Source of the DNA: Umbilicaria muhlenbergii
Taxonomy: Eukaryota > Ascomycota > Lecanoromycetes > Umbilicariales > Umbilicariaceae
Direction of reading: 5' to 3'
DNA length: 64,000 bases
Assembly: GCA_000611775.1 (NCBI GenBank)
Contig: KK106986.1
Location: forward strand, 2,169,362-2,233,361
Shown: positions 35,490-44,959 of the stretch, one piece after another
Numbering within the stretch: the first letter of the stretch is position 1
How the letters are laid out: the number at the start of each line of letters is the position of its first letter
The notes under the pieces: generated by a model
Database searches by the model: none
What the model saw: only the letters and a program-made list of their open reading frames with translations
What the model was told of the DNA's origin: nothing
Made by a program: the position numbers and the translations under genes

Positions 35490-35725
35490 TAGCTCTTGAA
35501 AGCTGATATTGAGCATTTCTACAGGACTTCCTGCAGGATTGTGGGGGGTCTTCCCCACATGATCACCCAATCAGTCAGACGTACTTCCTGCAGGATTATG
35601 AGGATTTTTCCCCACATGATCACCCTGTCAGATTACCTTTTAGGTTCATTTACACAGTCAGACGTCTTAGCTCTTGAAAGCTGGTATTGAGCGTTTCTGC
35701 AGGACTTCCTGCAGGATTGTGGGGA
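35490..35725. repeat. Direct repeats with TTCCTGCAGGATT core
   Basis: A unit of about 57 bp beginning AGCTCTTGAAAGCTG and ending CAGGATTGTGGGG occurs at 35490-35546 and again at 35669-35725 with few differences. Between them a third CTTCCTGCAGGATT copy (about 35585) is linked to a repeated CCCCACATGATCACCC and CAGTCAGACGT. The repeats could be regulatory or simple duplications; sequence alone does not decide. Confidence 0.9.
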
Positions 35726-36352
35726 GTTTATCGCTTGTGCTCCTTGGACACTCATGACGTACGATTGGTCGTCAGCACTTGTCACTTGAAGCAGACACGT
35801 TCAGCTCATCTGTTAAGACCGAGCCTAATCCACGATATTACAAGTGTGGTCGGCTTATGGAAAGAAAGGTATGAGATTCATTGATCCTTGAAACCTTCCT
35901 GCATCATCCTGCGGTCTCTCCGCATTGACCTTATAGTGATTAACTTGTTGTACCAGGTGCTACTCGAAGATTGGCACCACTAGTCGCTAATATCCCCCTT
36001 TGCTATGTGTCACTTGCTTATGGGGTAATTAGTGAAGGTGCTTCATGTGATCCTCTGATCTCTCGATATTCAGCTAAACCTGCTGATGAAAGTCTCTTAG
36101 AGGAGGTCAGCAGGTCAAAACTTGGGTTCGTGCGCCGAATCGTATGCTGAAATTATGTCTCCAGCTTTGTTGTGCTTATACGAACTGCTAGTACTGGTTA
36201 CTCGATATGAACACAGGATCTGAATGCTGGAATTTAGTTACATATGCATATCTGTAAGCGATATGTGTAGGCAGAGAGTTAAGAGCACCACCCCTGGTAC
36301 GCACATTAGAATATTCCCGAGCTTCTAATGTCTCTTTCGAGGCTGGAAAAGA

Positions 36353-36358
36353 TATAAG
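36353..36358 (+). promoter_or_regulatory. Candidate TATA box of the RiPP precursor
   Basis: TATAAG lies 137 bp upstream of the precursor ATG in an otherwise mixed sequence, a plausible core promoter position for a gene with a short 5' UTR. Assigned by position only. Confidence 0.35.
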
Positions 36359-36494
36359 AACGGCACGATGTTTGTGACATTGTTCAAACTTTCGTATCAG
36401 AGGCCACCAGGATCATCCAAATTGCCTACGCTGAATAATTCATCAATCTTCAATCAAGCTTCATCTTTTGACCACTACCATAGCACTATTAAAT

Positions 36495-36961
36495 ATGCTT
36501 CTCAAGTCCATTAACCTGCTTACTCTTGCCTTTCTTGCTTTTGCCGTTGCTGCTCCAGTTCAAGCTGATGGCTTAGCGGCCCGTGACGCCCTTCCAGAGG
36601 CCATGGCTCAGAAGAACTACGTGCACCGGTAATTTTTGACTTGATACTAGAAATTCAACTCGAGAGCTTCACGCTAATATGTTTCAGATACGAAAACGAC
36701 GATGACGAGGCTTTGGAAAAGCGTCAGCGTAACTACGTGCACCGGTAACTTTATCAACAATCAGCATTTTATCAATGGGCGAGCTGCAAAACATAGCAAG
36801 TCACTAATGGTGTGTTAGTTATGAGAACGACGACGACGAGCTGGAGAAGCGCCAGCATAACTATGTTCACCGGTATGTGTATTGCAAGAACGCTTTGGAA
36901 GCAATACAATGTTAACAGCGTTTGCAGCTATGAGAACGACGAGGCTGCTGATGTCGAGTAG
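36495..36961 (+). CDS. Candidate dikaritin-type RiPP precursor (Kex2-repeat peptide), three repeats
   Basis: Four small exons (36495-36628, 36688-36744, 36819-36872, 36928-36961) encode 92 aa. The N-terminus is a clear signal peptide (MLLKSINLLTLAFLAFAVAA, likely cut after APVQA or nearby). Three repeats follow: NYVHRYENDDDE at residues 41-52, 60-71 and NYVHRYENDE at 78-87. Dibasic KR sites at 56-57 and 74-75 separate them (contexts ALEKRQR and LEKRQH); the first repeat is preceded by QK only. This layout (secretion signal, tandem cores, acidic spacers, Kex2 sites) matches ustiloxin/asperipin-type precursors, and two UstY-family genes flank it. The core has two Tyr three residues apart (Y-V-H-R-Y), candidate targets for oxidative ring closure. 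Each repeat is interrupted by an intron (59, 74 and 55 nt) after the second base of its Arg codon (residues 45, 64, 82). Product and modifications are inferred. The core NYVHRY is not one I recognise from a described compound. Confidence 0.85.
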
Positions 36962-37709
36962 ATCGCCTCCTACCTGACACAAGCGCCACGAATGCTACTT
37001 CAGAGGTCGCATAGAAAATCTAATATTTCTCTGTTACTTGCCAGCTTTAGGAAGTCGAGCGCTGTGCGGAAGTAAGGTATGGGCTTGGGTATCAGAGCAG
37101 GGAGCGCAGCGGTTCACTATTGCAGATACGGATCAAGAGACAGCACAGATGGAGCCGTGGGACATTCATTACAAAGCTTAAGAAGTGCGGAGTGAAGTGA
37201 TTTGATTGAGTACTCGGTACTGCAGAGATCCACACCTGTCATTCATAGCTCAAGGGTCTTTGCATATTCTCATATCCACTATAGTGGCCGTGTAAAAGCA
37301 ATCCGTGTAAAGCTGCATCGCCTTCTTCCAAAGCGGTGAGCTCCTAGTTCTTCAAGACCATCATCCTAAACTCTAATGGTGCAAATATTCCGTTTCCGTT
37401 CCACATCCCTCTAGCATGTTCACTCCTACGCTCTTTCTCGGGCGAACCCTACACTATCGCCATGCATTGATAATAGACTCCAGCTCGGCCGGCCATCTAA
37501 GATGATACGAACAAGTGCGCCCAGAGTCACATGCCACTCATCCTCTACGTCAGCGCCGCATTCTGTCCCCACTACCCCCAATCCAATCCTTTAGACCTCG
37601 CTCCCCCCATCACGTTCAAAACGCCACCTTCCCCTGCCTCCCTCCCCCTACATCCTGCCCAAAACCTGGTTCCACAGGACCGCAAACCTTTCCTCCCACA
37701 CGCCTGAAA
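36962..37709. promoter_or_regulatory. Intergenic region, precursor to second UstY-like gene
   Basis: 748 bp in the same transcriptional direction. The open frame of the next gene extends upstream to about 37515 but begins at a GTG; the region is pyrimidine-rich near 37560-37690, as in many fungal promoters. No further gene seen. Confidence 0.45.
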
Positions 37710-38496
37710 ATGCTCCCAAACCACGCCCGCATCTCCCTCTCCATATTCGCCACCCTGCTCGTCCTCCTCTCCGTCTACTTCCTCCTCCCCACGCCTCACT
37801 TCTCGCTCTCGCTGCATCTGCCCTTCCACAAACCCAAAGCAGCCACTCCTCGGCCCGTGGTAACCACAACCTTCCGCTCGATCCCTGCCCTCGAAGACCT
37901 CTCCCCCGCCGCGGACCCTGCGTGGGTTGCCCTCCTCCCCGGCGACGGCGGCTTTCTGAATGTAAGATACAACGAAACGTACGTGGAGGCGTGGGGCGTC
38001 AGCGCGTTCCACGCGGTGCATTGCCTGGCTATGATCCGGGGGGCGCTGCAGAGCGCGAGGGGGTTAAGAGCCAATGGCGGAGGGGGCCATGGGTATGGGC
38101 ACGAGCAAGGACACGGGCATGGAGGTGGAGACGAGGGAGTGGGGGATCATTACTTGGATCCGGAGCATGTGATGCATTGCTTTTCGTATCTGGCGCAGGT
38201 GAGTGGTCTTTCAGATAAGGTAGCGGTGGGGAAAAGAGGAGGTCAAAGGGAGTTTTTGCTGACGGGTTGTGCAATAGGCGCTGCAGTGCAATGGGGATAG
38301 CACGATCGAGCGCCCTTGGGTGGCGCATACGGTGGCGGGGGATGTCAAGGCGAGTGGGGTGGATGGGCTGGGAGTGCAGCATCAGTGTCGGTCGATGGAG
38401 TTGGCCAGGCATGTAGCGGCAATGTCGGATCGCGAGGCGGTGGAGGATTGGGGGTGGAAAGTGGGAGATACGGTGGAGAGTGTTTTTGGAGTTTGA
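37710..38496 (+). CDS. Second UstY-like (DUF3328) protein of the candidate RiPP locus
   Basis: Two exons (37710-38198, 38278-38496), 235 aa. The ATG at 37710 (MLPNHARISLSIFATLLVLL) leads straight into a transmembrane helix. The luminal part has two HxxHC motifs: AFHAVHCLAMIRGAL (HAVHC) and EHVMHCFSYLAQAL (HVMHC), the second just before the splice junction. Between them is an unusual Gly/His-rich loop (about residues 124-145: repeated GHG and HGG) that could bind metal, a guess from composition. The C-terminus carries HQCRSMELARHVAAM. The family is the same as the divergent UstYa-like gene to the left, and ustiloxin-type pathways typically use two such proteins together. It lies 748 bp downstream of the precursor in the same orientation. 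No methyltransferase, tyrosinase, flavin enzyme or transporter gene is visible nearby; the right side turns into repeats within 0.6 kb. Confidence 0.87.
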
Positions 38497-39078
38497 GGCG
38501 GCGCTGGCGATGGCGATGGCATCTGCTGCGGTATCGAGTGCTGGTGTACCTTGGCGAAGCTTGTGGGCAGTGCTGATTCTGGTTCGCGTTCAAATTAGTC
38601 TTCCACTCCGAATTTTCATCGTGTTTGCTGACAGTTCATTCCCTCTATTGCAAGATTATGCTTCCTTACAATGGGTTGAAACGGATTATCCTAAGAAGGA
38701 TCGCACCATCAAATACGTCTAGCACTATATCTGAAAATCTTATCCCTCTCATCCCTCGCCTCCTTCTAAGCCGGCCACTGCTCTTGCCTCCACCTCGCCC
38801 TTTCCTTGGCCCTCTCTTGCTCCATCATTTCATCCAAGTACTCCCACCGCTCCCCGTCCAGCAGATCTTCATTCACCTCATCCTCATCTGGCTCCTCGGA
38901 CTCGCGCGGGCTATCCAAGTACCCCGTCTGGACTTTCCCAAAAACCGGAGGACGCGGCTTCCGGCCGTACGAACAAAACAACACGTGTTATTTGCTTACA
39001 GGTACTTGCGCATCGGGTTTGGGCTCCCCCTCATCGAGGCAAGCGTCAGCCCTTCACCCCTCGCCGCTTTCCTCAACC
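38497..39078. other. Intergenic region bordering the repeat block
   Basis: Transition from gene-bearing DNA to the repeat region. A minus-strand acidic frame (38766-38984) was considered and not accepted as a gene. Nothing else seen. Confidence 0.4.
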
Positions 39079-39338
39079 TCATAAGTACCGCTCTTCCCCT
39101 CCCTTCACTCCTCGTCCTGCTTCCCTTCCACATCTGGTCTGCGCCTGCACAGCTTGCTCAGACCTGGACCTGCGCACACCTGCAACTCAGGCTGCCCAGC
39201 TGCGAACATCATGTGCAGCTTCAACATCACCCACCTCAGTTGACAGGTTTCTCATCACGCTTGTGATCTTTCATGGTTCTGCCTTCACCATCATCGCCGC
39301 CACACTTCATTCTGGACTCTGACATTCTCCTTCATCAG

Positions 39339-39392
39339 GCCTCTTCCCTCTCTCTCTCTCTCTCTATCTATCTCCCCCCCTCTCTCTCTCAA
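39339..39392. repeat. CT-rich microsatellite
   Basis: A (CT)n-rich run with interspersed CTAT and CCCCCC, inside copy A of the repeated element. Confidence 0.85.
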
Positions 39393-39461
39393 TCATCCTA
39401 TTCACATCATTTCCTCCCTCAGCGTCCCTACATTTCATCACTGTGCTCTGCTGCGCTTCTC

Positions 39462-39496
39462 CTGGCGTTCTGGCTGGCGTTCTGGCTGGCGTTCTG
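39462..39496. repeat. 12-bp tandem repeat (CTGGCGTTCTGG)3
   Basis: Three nearly complete head-to-tail copies of CTGGCGTTCTGG, inside copy A. Confidence 0.9.
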
Positions 39497-40032
39497 ACCG
39501 GCTTGAACTTTGCCGCCCTCCTGCGGCGAGCTGTGGGTGATCAGCGCGGTGATGATAAAGGCATCAGCAATGCGGATTCCTGGCCTGAGTTGCCCTTCTC
39601 ACGGCAAAGGTTAATCAAATAAATGCCTCACGCTCCTGAGCAGGTTTTCAATTGTGGTGTCACTGATGTATGATGTGATGCTGAGCTGTTGAGTGATTCA
39701 TTGACCCCTCCTGCACCTATTCAGCCTGAGCTGATTGGGTCACAATGATCAAGCTCAGATCACATGAATTTCAGGGGCTGGCTCAGTCTGACGTGACAGT
39801 GATCACAGCACATGCAGCGTTCAGCACTGCTTGACTTAAAAAGTAAGTCTGAGGAGGTGTGCATGATTCAAGAGGCATTCCCTTCAGAGGTGAAGAATCA
39901 TGATGCTCAGCTGAGTCACATCATTGTCTGTACAAGCCTGCAGACGTCATCACATTCATCTGCATGCTGAGTGTTTGATGAAGCTTTCAGGCAATGAGTG
40001 TTGAATGAGCTGACTGAGGAGCATCAGCTGTA

Positions 40033-40920
40033 CGCTGCACCATGGGTTGGGTTTTACCCAGTGGGTTTGGGTTTGGGTTGGGTTTGGGTTGGGTTTTGGG
40101 GTGGGTTATACGTGTCAAAACCCAACCCAGAAAAAACCCAACCCATTTAACCCAAACCCAGAAAATTCTGGGTTAACCCAGTACATACAAATAGTTATGG
40201 TAGTCTTTATGGTAGTCAAGAAAGTCAGTTCAAAAGGCGCCTTCTTAAGCCATTTTCAAGGCCATTTTTTGAGGCCGTCGTCGAAGCCATTTTGAAAGCC
40301 GTTTTGGAAGTCGCTTTGGAAGCTATTTTTCGAGGCCGTTTTGGAAGCCGTTTTGAAAGCCGTTGTTCGAGGCCGTTTTCCAAGGCCGTTTTCCAAGGCC
40401 GTTTTCCAAGGCCGTTTTCCAAGGCCGTTTTCCAAGGCCGTTTTCCAAGGCCGTTTTCCAAGGCCGTTTTCCAAGGCCGTTTTCCAAGGCCGTTTTCCAA
40501 GGCCGTTTTCCAAGGCCGTTTTCCAAGGCCGTTTTCCAAGGCCGTTTTCCAAGGCCGTTTTCCAAGGCCGTTTTCCAAGGCCGTTTTCCAAGGCCGTTTT
40601 CCAAGGCCGTTTTCCAAGGCCGTTTTCCAAGGCCGTTTTCCAAGGCCGTTTTCCAAGGCCGTTTTCCAAGGCCGTTTTCCAAGGCCGTTTTCCAAGGCCG
40701 TTTTCCAAGGCCGTTTGTTTTGGAAGCCGTTTTGGAAGCTGCTTTGAAAGCTGTTTGGATGAGTCATATACGTGAACTTGAACTGGGTTACCCAGTGAAA
40801 AACCCAACCCAAACCCAAAAAAACCCAACCCAGTGTGACCCAACCCAAAAAAAACCCAACCCAGTCTGGGTTGGGTCACAATAGTCAAAACCCAACCCAA
40901 ACCCAACCCATGGTGCAGCG
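40033..40920. mobile_element. TA-flanked inverted-repeat element with internal 13-bp minisatellite
   Basis: The ends are perfect inverted repeats of 22 bp beginning CGCTGCACCATGGGTTGGGT, and the element is bordered by TA on both sides (40031-40032 and 40921-40922), the target duplication expected of Tc1/mariner-type elements. Subterminal parts are arrays of GGGTT/AACCC. The core (about 40235-40760) is a minisatellite. No transposase is encoded, so it behaves like a non-autonomous (MITE-like) element of 888 bp. It retains CpG throughout, unlike its surroundings, so it is probably younger. A left-end fragment of the same family lies at 46133-46320. Confidence 0.8.
40371..40715. repeat. 13-bp minisatellite (GGCCGTTTTCCAA)n
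   Basis: About 26 essentially identical 13-bp units in tandem, flanked by degenerate units (GAAGCCGTTTTG-like) out to about 40235 and 40760. Because 13 is not a multiple of three and the unit has no stop on either strand, it creates long false open frames in all registers (a 13-residue peptide repeat ENGLGKRPWKTAL on the minus strand). Confidence 0.97.
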
Positions 40921-41230
40921 TAATCAGCTGATGAAAGCTGAGACAGAAGCCTGAGCAGGATGTGTCTTTCAATGAAGTTCAGGAACTGCTGATTGATGAT
41001 GAAAAAGTTAAAGAGAGGAGATCATCTCAGCTGAGCCTCCTGATCACTACATGCATCACTCATGATTGAACACAATACAGGAGCCTTGAGACGTCAATTT
41101 CATCTTTCACTGAGGATGATGAGAGGAGGTGATACAGCTGATGCATCATGAAAGCATCAGCTCAAGGATTCAGCCTGCAGCAATCAATGTAGCTCAATGA
41201 ATGTGAGACATCTCTGAGAAGTGCAGTGAA

Positions 41231-44200
41231 ACACATCTTATGTAGGTTGTGAATGAAACACATGATTTTCATGATCAAGAGCTGCATCAGAGCATGTCAG
41301 CTGATGTAAGCTGAACAACTGAAGATCAGTGATCAGCAGTTTTAAGGAATGAAATGAGGTTTGTAAGTCAGAAGATTTCAGGGGATGATCTTGCAGCTCT
41401 CAGCATATATGACTCTCTTCTCATCATCTCTCTTCATCACAGACTTCTCTTTCAGACTTCTTTATCAAATAGATCAGTCTATCTGTATCACATTGATTAT
41501 GATTTACATCTATGTCGCACAATGATGTTCATTGACATGAATTTTGTTGATTTTTATTAATCTTCAATCAAGGTTGACCTGCTTAACAATCAGTGATTTA
41601 CAATGTTGAACCTTGATGTTCTCATAATCAACAGGCAGAGCAATAGTGCTCTGACTTTTAAATCAAGCAATGAACTGAGTGAAAGACTTCAAGACAACAG
41701 CCTGATCAAACTTTTAAACATGAGTAACTCTGCGCTGAAGGGATCCCTCAATTCATTTTGCAAGTCAGCATCAGAGTTTAACAGTAGTGAAGTAAATGTT
41801 AAAAGTGAGATCTTCTGCTCTGTTTTTGAATGAACATGAACTAATGACCTCAGGTACCTCATATGAACTTGATATCACTTGACATCATGACTGCAGTGAT
41901 AATCAGGAAGATGATGACCTCTCAACTTTAAAGAAGCTGCTATTCAGTACTGAAGGAACACAAGAGTCACAATGAGCAGATTGAAGTGATGAATACATAA
42001 CATGAGAGTCTGAAGAACATGTTGATCATGCTGTTAAGAATGATTATAATAAAGTTGCCTGTCTCAGATTAAGATGAGGTGAGAGCAAGGGTAAGTACAT
42101 CAACTCTACATATCACTGAACATGATATTGACAGCCTGCAGACAAGCCAATAATATTGAATGATGATCATTCAGAGGATGATGACACTCAGGATGCTGAG
42201 TGAGACGCTGATGATAATAATAAATATAACATCAGTGATGACTTGATTTCTGAAGAGCATGATGTGAATCAGGGTTCACTCAGCACTTCATCAACTTCAG
42301 TGATGAATTCAGAATCAGCTGAGTAGGACTTGACATCACCCCCTTAATAATTTTAATACTGACAGACTGCGCTGAGTCAGATGTTTCAGCCTTCACAAAA
42401 AGAATGAACATTCTACCTCAAGTACTCCTCCTTCACGCTGCCTGATCCTCCCCTCATTGGCACAAGGTAAACAAGTATGTGAGTCAAGTGACAGAGGTTT
42501 TAATGACATCAAGCTTGACTCCTCAGGTGAGAAAAAGAAGAAAAATCAGCAAGATGACAAAGAGGAAGAGGTGAATGACAGAGAAGAAGAATCAGATGAT
42601 GATAATGTCAAGCACAACACACCTTTATCACATCTCACAAAGAAAAGGTGTCTATCTGTCATTGATGAAAGAGATGTAAAGTGAAAGCATGATAAATCAT
42701 GCAAGGAATACCTCATTGAATGAAAATCATCCTGAATGCTCACAGACCATCTCACTGCGCCTGAGTTGATGCAAAGCTGAAAGGTGAAGAAGGTGTTAAA
42801 ATGTAGATGTTAAGTCAAGAACAATCAAATATCACTTAGCTTTCTTCTGATCTACTAAGTAGTTTTGATAATCAGATGATGCACTTCTGTGTTCTTGTTC
42901 AGCTCATGCTTCATATATAACTAATGTTGAGGCTGACTGTTCACTAATTCAGAGCAGCGTGCCCACGTAGGAATAATCAAACATAAGGCTGAATTAAAAG
43001 AGCTGAACTCTCAAGGGTTGAATGATGATGTCAGCAGTTGAGAGATCTGAAGGGGTAAGATTAATTTTAAGTTTAACATCATGTTCTTGTCAAGACCCTC
43101 ATGTCATAAGCATGTCTTATTTTGCTGACATGCTCTTTCATGATTTTCCTTGATGCAGACTTAATCATTTCTTCAAGCTCTCTGACACTACATATCTCAG
43201 TTTCTCAGGTGATGACAATCTGTGAAGACATTAATCATCATGTCTGTGAGGCTGCGCTCTTAAAACAACATCATCTAATTTCATTTAAAGAGGAAAAGCA
43301 TCCCTTGATATAGTTCTGTTGAAGGCTAATATGATCAGTGACCTTATATTTGTCTCTGAATTACCTTGATTCCTGAGAATTAACTGACAAATCATTCTCA
43401 TTGACTAGGACACTCAAAAGCCAATGATGTCATTAAGTGAAGTGAAAAAGATTTTCCCTCAATGTGACTCTTTGTGCCTGCATCAACTTGTCAAGCGTGC
43501 AAAATTCATTTGCAATCACTGCAGTCTTGAAAAAACATCAAAGCTCATGAGTTATGCTAAGAACAAATGAGACAAGCCCTTGTGCAATAGCTGCTATGAT
43601 AATCTTCTTTTTATCTTAGAGAAGCAAGATGAAGCATCATAGTAATTATGCTGAATCTATGTTTGAAAAATGAGTGATATTTGTTGAGTGCATCAGGTGT
43701 GATGCTACATCAGCTTCTGATTCACATTATGTCAACTCTCAGTTTTAGGCTGCTTCCTGTGATCTTTGTGCAGTCATTGTCATCAGTGTTCTCACAAGAA
43801 GCACTCTTATATTGACACTCCCTTCAAGAGTACTTCCTTCCACGCTGTAAAGAGCAGCACTGAGTGAAGGATCAAATGATATGAAGGCTGAGGATAAGAA
43901 GTCAGTGATCACTTGAATGCAGCACTATGCGCTGAATAAACAGTCATAAGCAGATGATTGATTTTCACATATGCATTTAATATCCTGCAAGATCATTTCT
44001 GTCAAGTCATACTTTCCTCCTCAGCATTTATGTATTATGTCTCTCATCAGTGTGAATCTTAATTCTGAAAACTGATCAGATCAGAACTTCTTAACAATTA
44101 CAGTACATTCATCAATGAATGTTGAAGTTGTGTGTGTTGAGAATCTACAGTATATGCATTTGTCATTCAATTCTTTGTTGCTCAACCAAGGTGTAGCCAT

Positions 44201-44959
44201 GTGGCAAAATATGCAAGATACTCAGAATAAATGATTTAACTTACTCTGCACTTTTCATCAGTGCAAGGCTGATGATGCTCAACTCAGTATTGTTGTGAAT
44301 CAGTTTGCAAGTCATATTTATGTTTTGAAGTTATCTGAAGCCTTGCAATATGAGAGTTAAGCATAGAAGAGGGAATAAAGAGTACTACATTGTCATTAAT
44401 GAGCATGTTGATGAGTCTATGATCTTTTCATCATGGTATTCTACTTGAGAGGGTGGTGATGAACATCATGCTAATTCATGTTTAATAGAGGAGATGCACA
44501 TTCATGAGTAATAAACTGTGATGCTTTACATGAAGCCTTCTTCATGATTGAAGCAGCCCGTGAATACATGACAGAGAAGGAAGTCTTCAAGTATAAGAAG
44601 GTCATCAAAAATACAGCACTGAAAATCACACTGAAAAGGAATAGTATGATGTATTATGTGATCACTCATGAAGCAAAACCTGGTATCTGTGCTGCCTGGT
44701 AGTATGATACCCCAACAGCAAGTGGTTGATAAGATTGCTTATGTGATGCAGTGGAACAACAGGAGCGTTGAAAGAGATTCATGAGATCTCAGGTGCTTAT
44801 CACAAGCAGTTTAAAATGAAGGCTCAGGCAGAGGCATTTGTTGAGGATTGAAAAAAGTCCTTTGCAGAGGTATGATGTAGATCATGTCACAGTGAACTGC
44901 CTCATTCAGTTAAACATCACCTGATCAGGCAATGCATGTTCATGCAGCCCCTCACTGCT
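41231..44959. other. Mutated repeat-derived DNA, no intact gene
   Basis: 3.7 kb of AT-richer DNA almost free of CpG and dense in TGA/TCA trinucleotides. Coding traces survive on the plus strand, for example a Cys-paired segment near 43450-43610 (FICNHCSLEKTSKLMSYAKNK, stop, DKPLCNSCYDNLLF) that suggests a decayed zinc-binding protein, and a charged Glu/Asp/Lys frame at 42457-42684. I cannot assign an element family. No RNA gene seen. Confidence 0.5.

Larger units (their letters stand above)
34942..36494. promoter_or_regulatory. Divergent intergenic region between UstYa-like gene and RiPP precursor
   Basis: 1.55 kb carrying both upstream regions. It is full of repeats: a 10-bp minisatellite at 35298-35392 and a set of direct repeats with TTCCTGCAGGATT cores at 35490-35725. 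No additional gene seen; the minisatellite makes spurious Gly/Cys/Trp-rich frames. Confidence 0.6.
39079..41230. mobile_element. Copy A of an unidentified repeated element, interrupted by an inverted-repeat element
   Basis: Sequence here is diverged but alignable by eye with 44960-46132. Shared landmarks include a pyrimidine-rich start with TCACTCCTC, CCTTCATCAGGC, a GTGATCAG..G block, CTGACGTGACAGTGATCACAGC / CTGCAGTGACAGTGATTGCAGC followed by GCGTTCAGCACT, and a late block with CTCAATGAATGTG. Copy A retains more CpG than copy B. It is split at 40031 by the TA-flanked element. Element class unknown; I see no transposase motif. Confidence 0.6.

Noticed and set aside
35167-35570. Open frames rich in MLGCWDAG-type repeats, resembling a Cys/Trp repeat protein
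   Set aside because: They are produced by the 10-bp CAGCATCCCA minisatellite read on the minus strand; no start, signal peptide or splice structure supports them.
38766-39131. Minus-strand acidic frame (GRKPRPPVFGKVQTGYLD ... EQWPA) with a possible upstream exon ending at a GTAAG donor
   Set aside because: The only acceptor that fits the frame would leave a 42-nt intron with the wrong phase, and a stop lies just upstream. The composition is suggestive but no consistent gene model could be built.
40225-40972. Six long overlapping open frames on both strands with a 13-residue peptide repeat
   Set aside because: They are a by-product of a stop-free 13-bp minisatellite and appear in every register, so they are not evidence of a protein.
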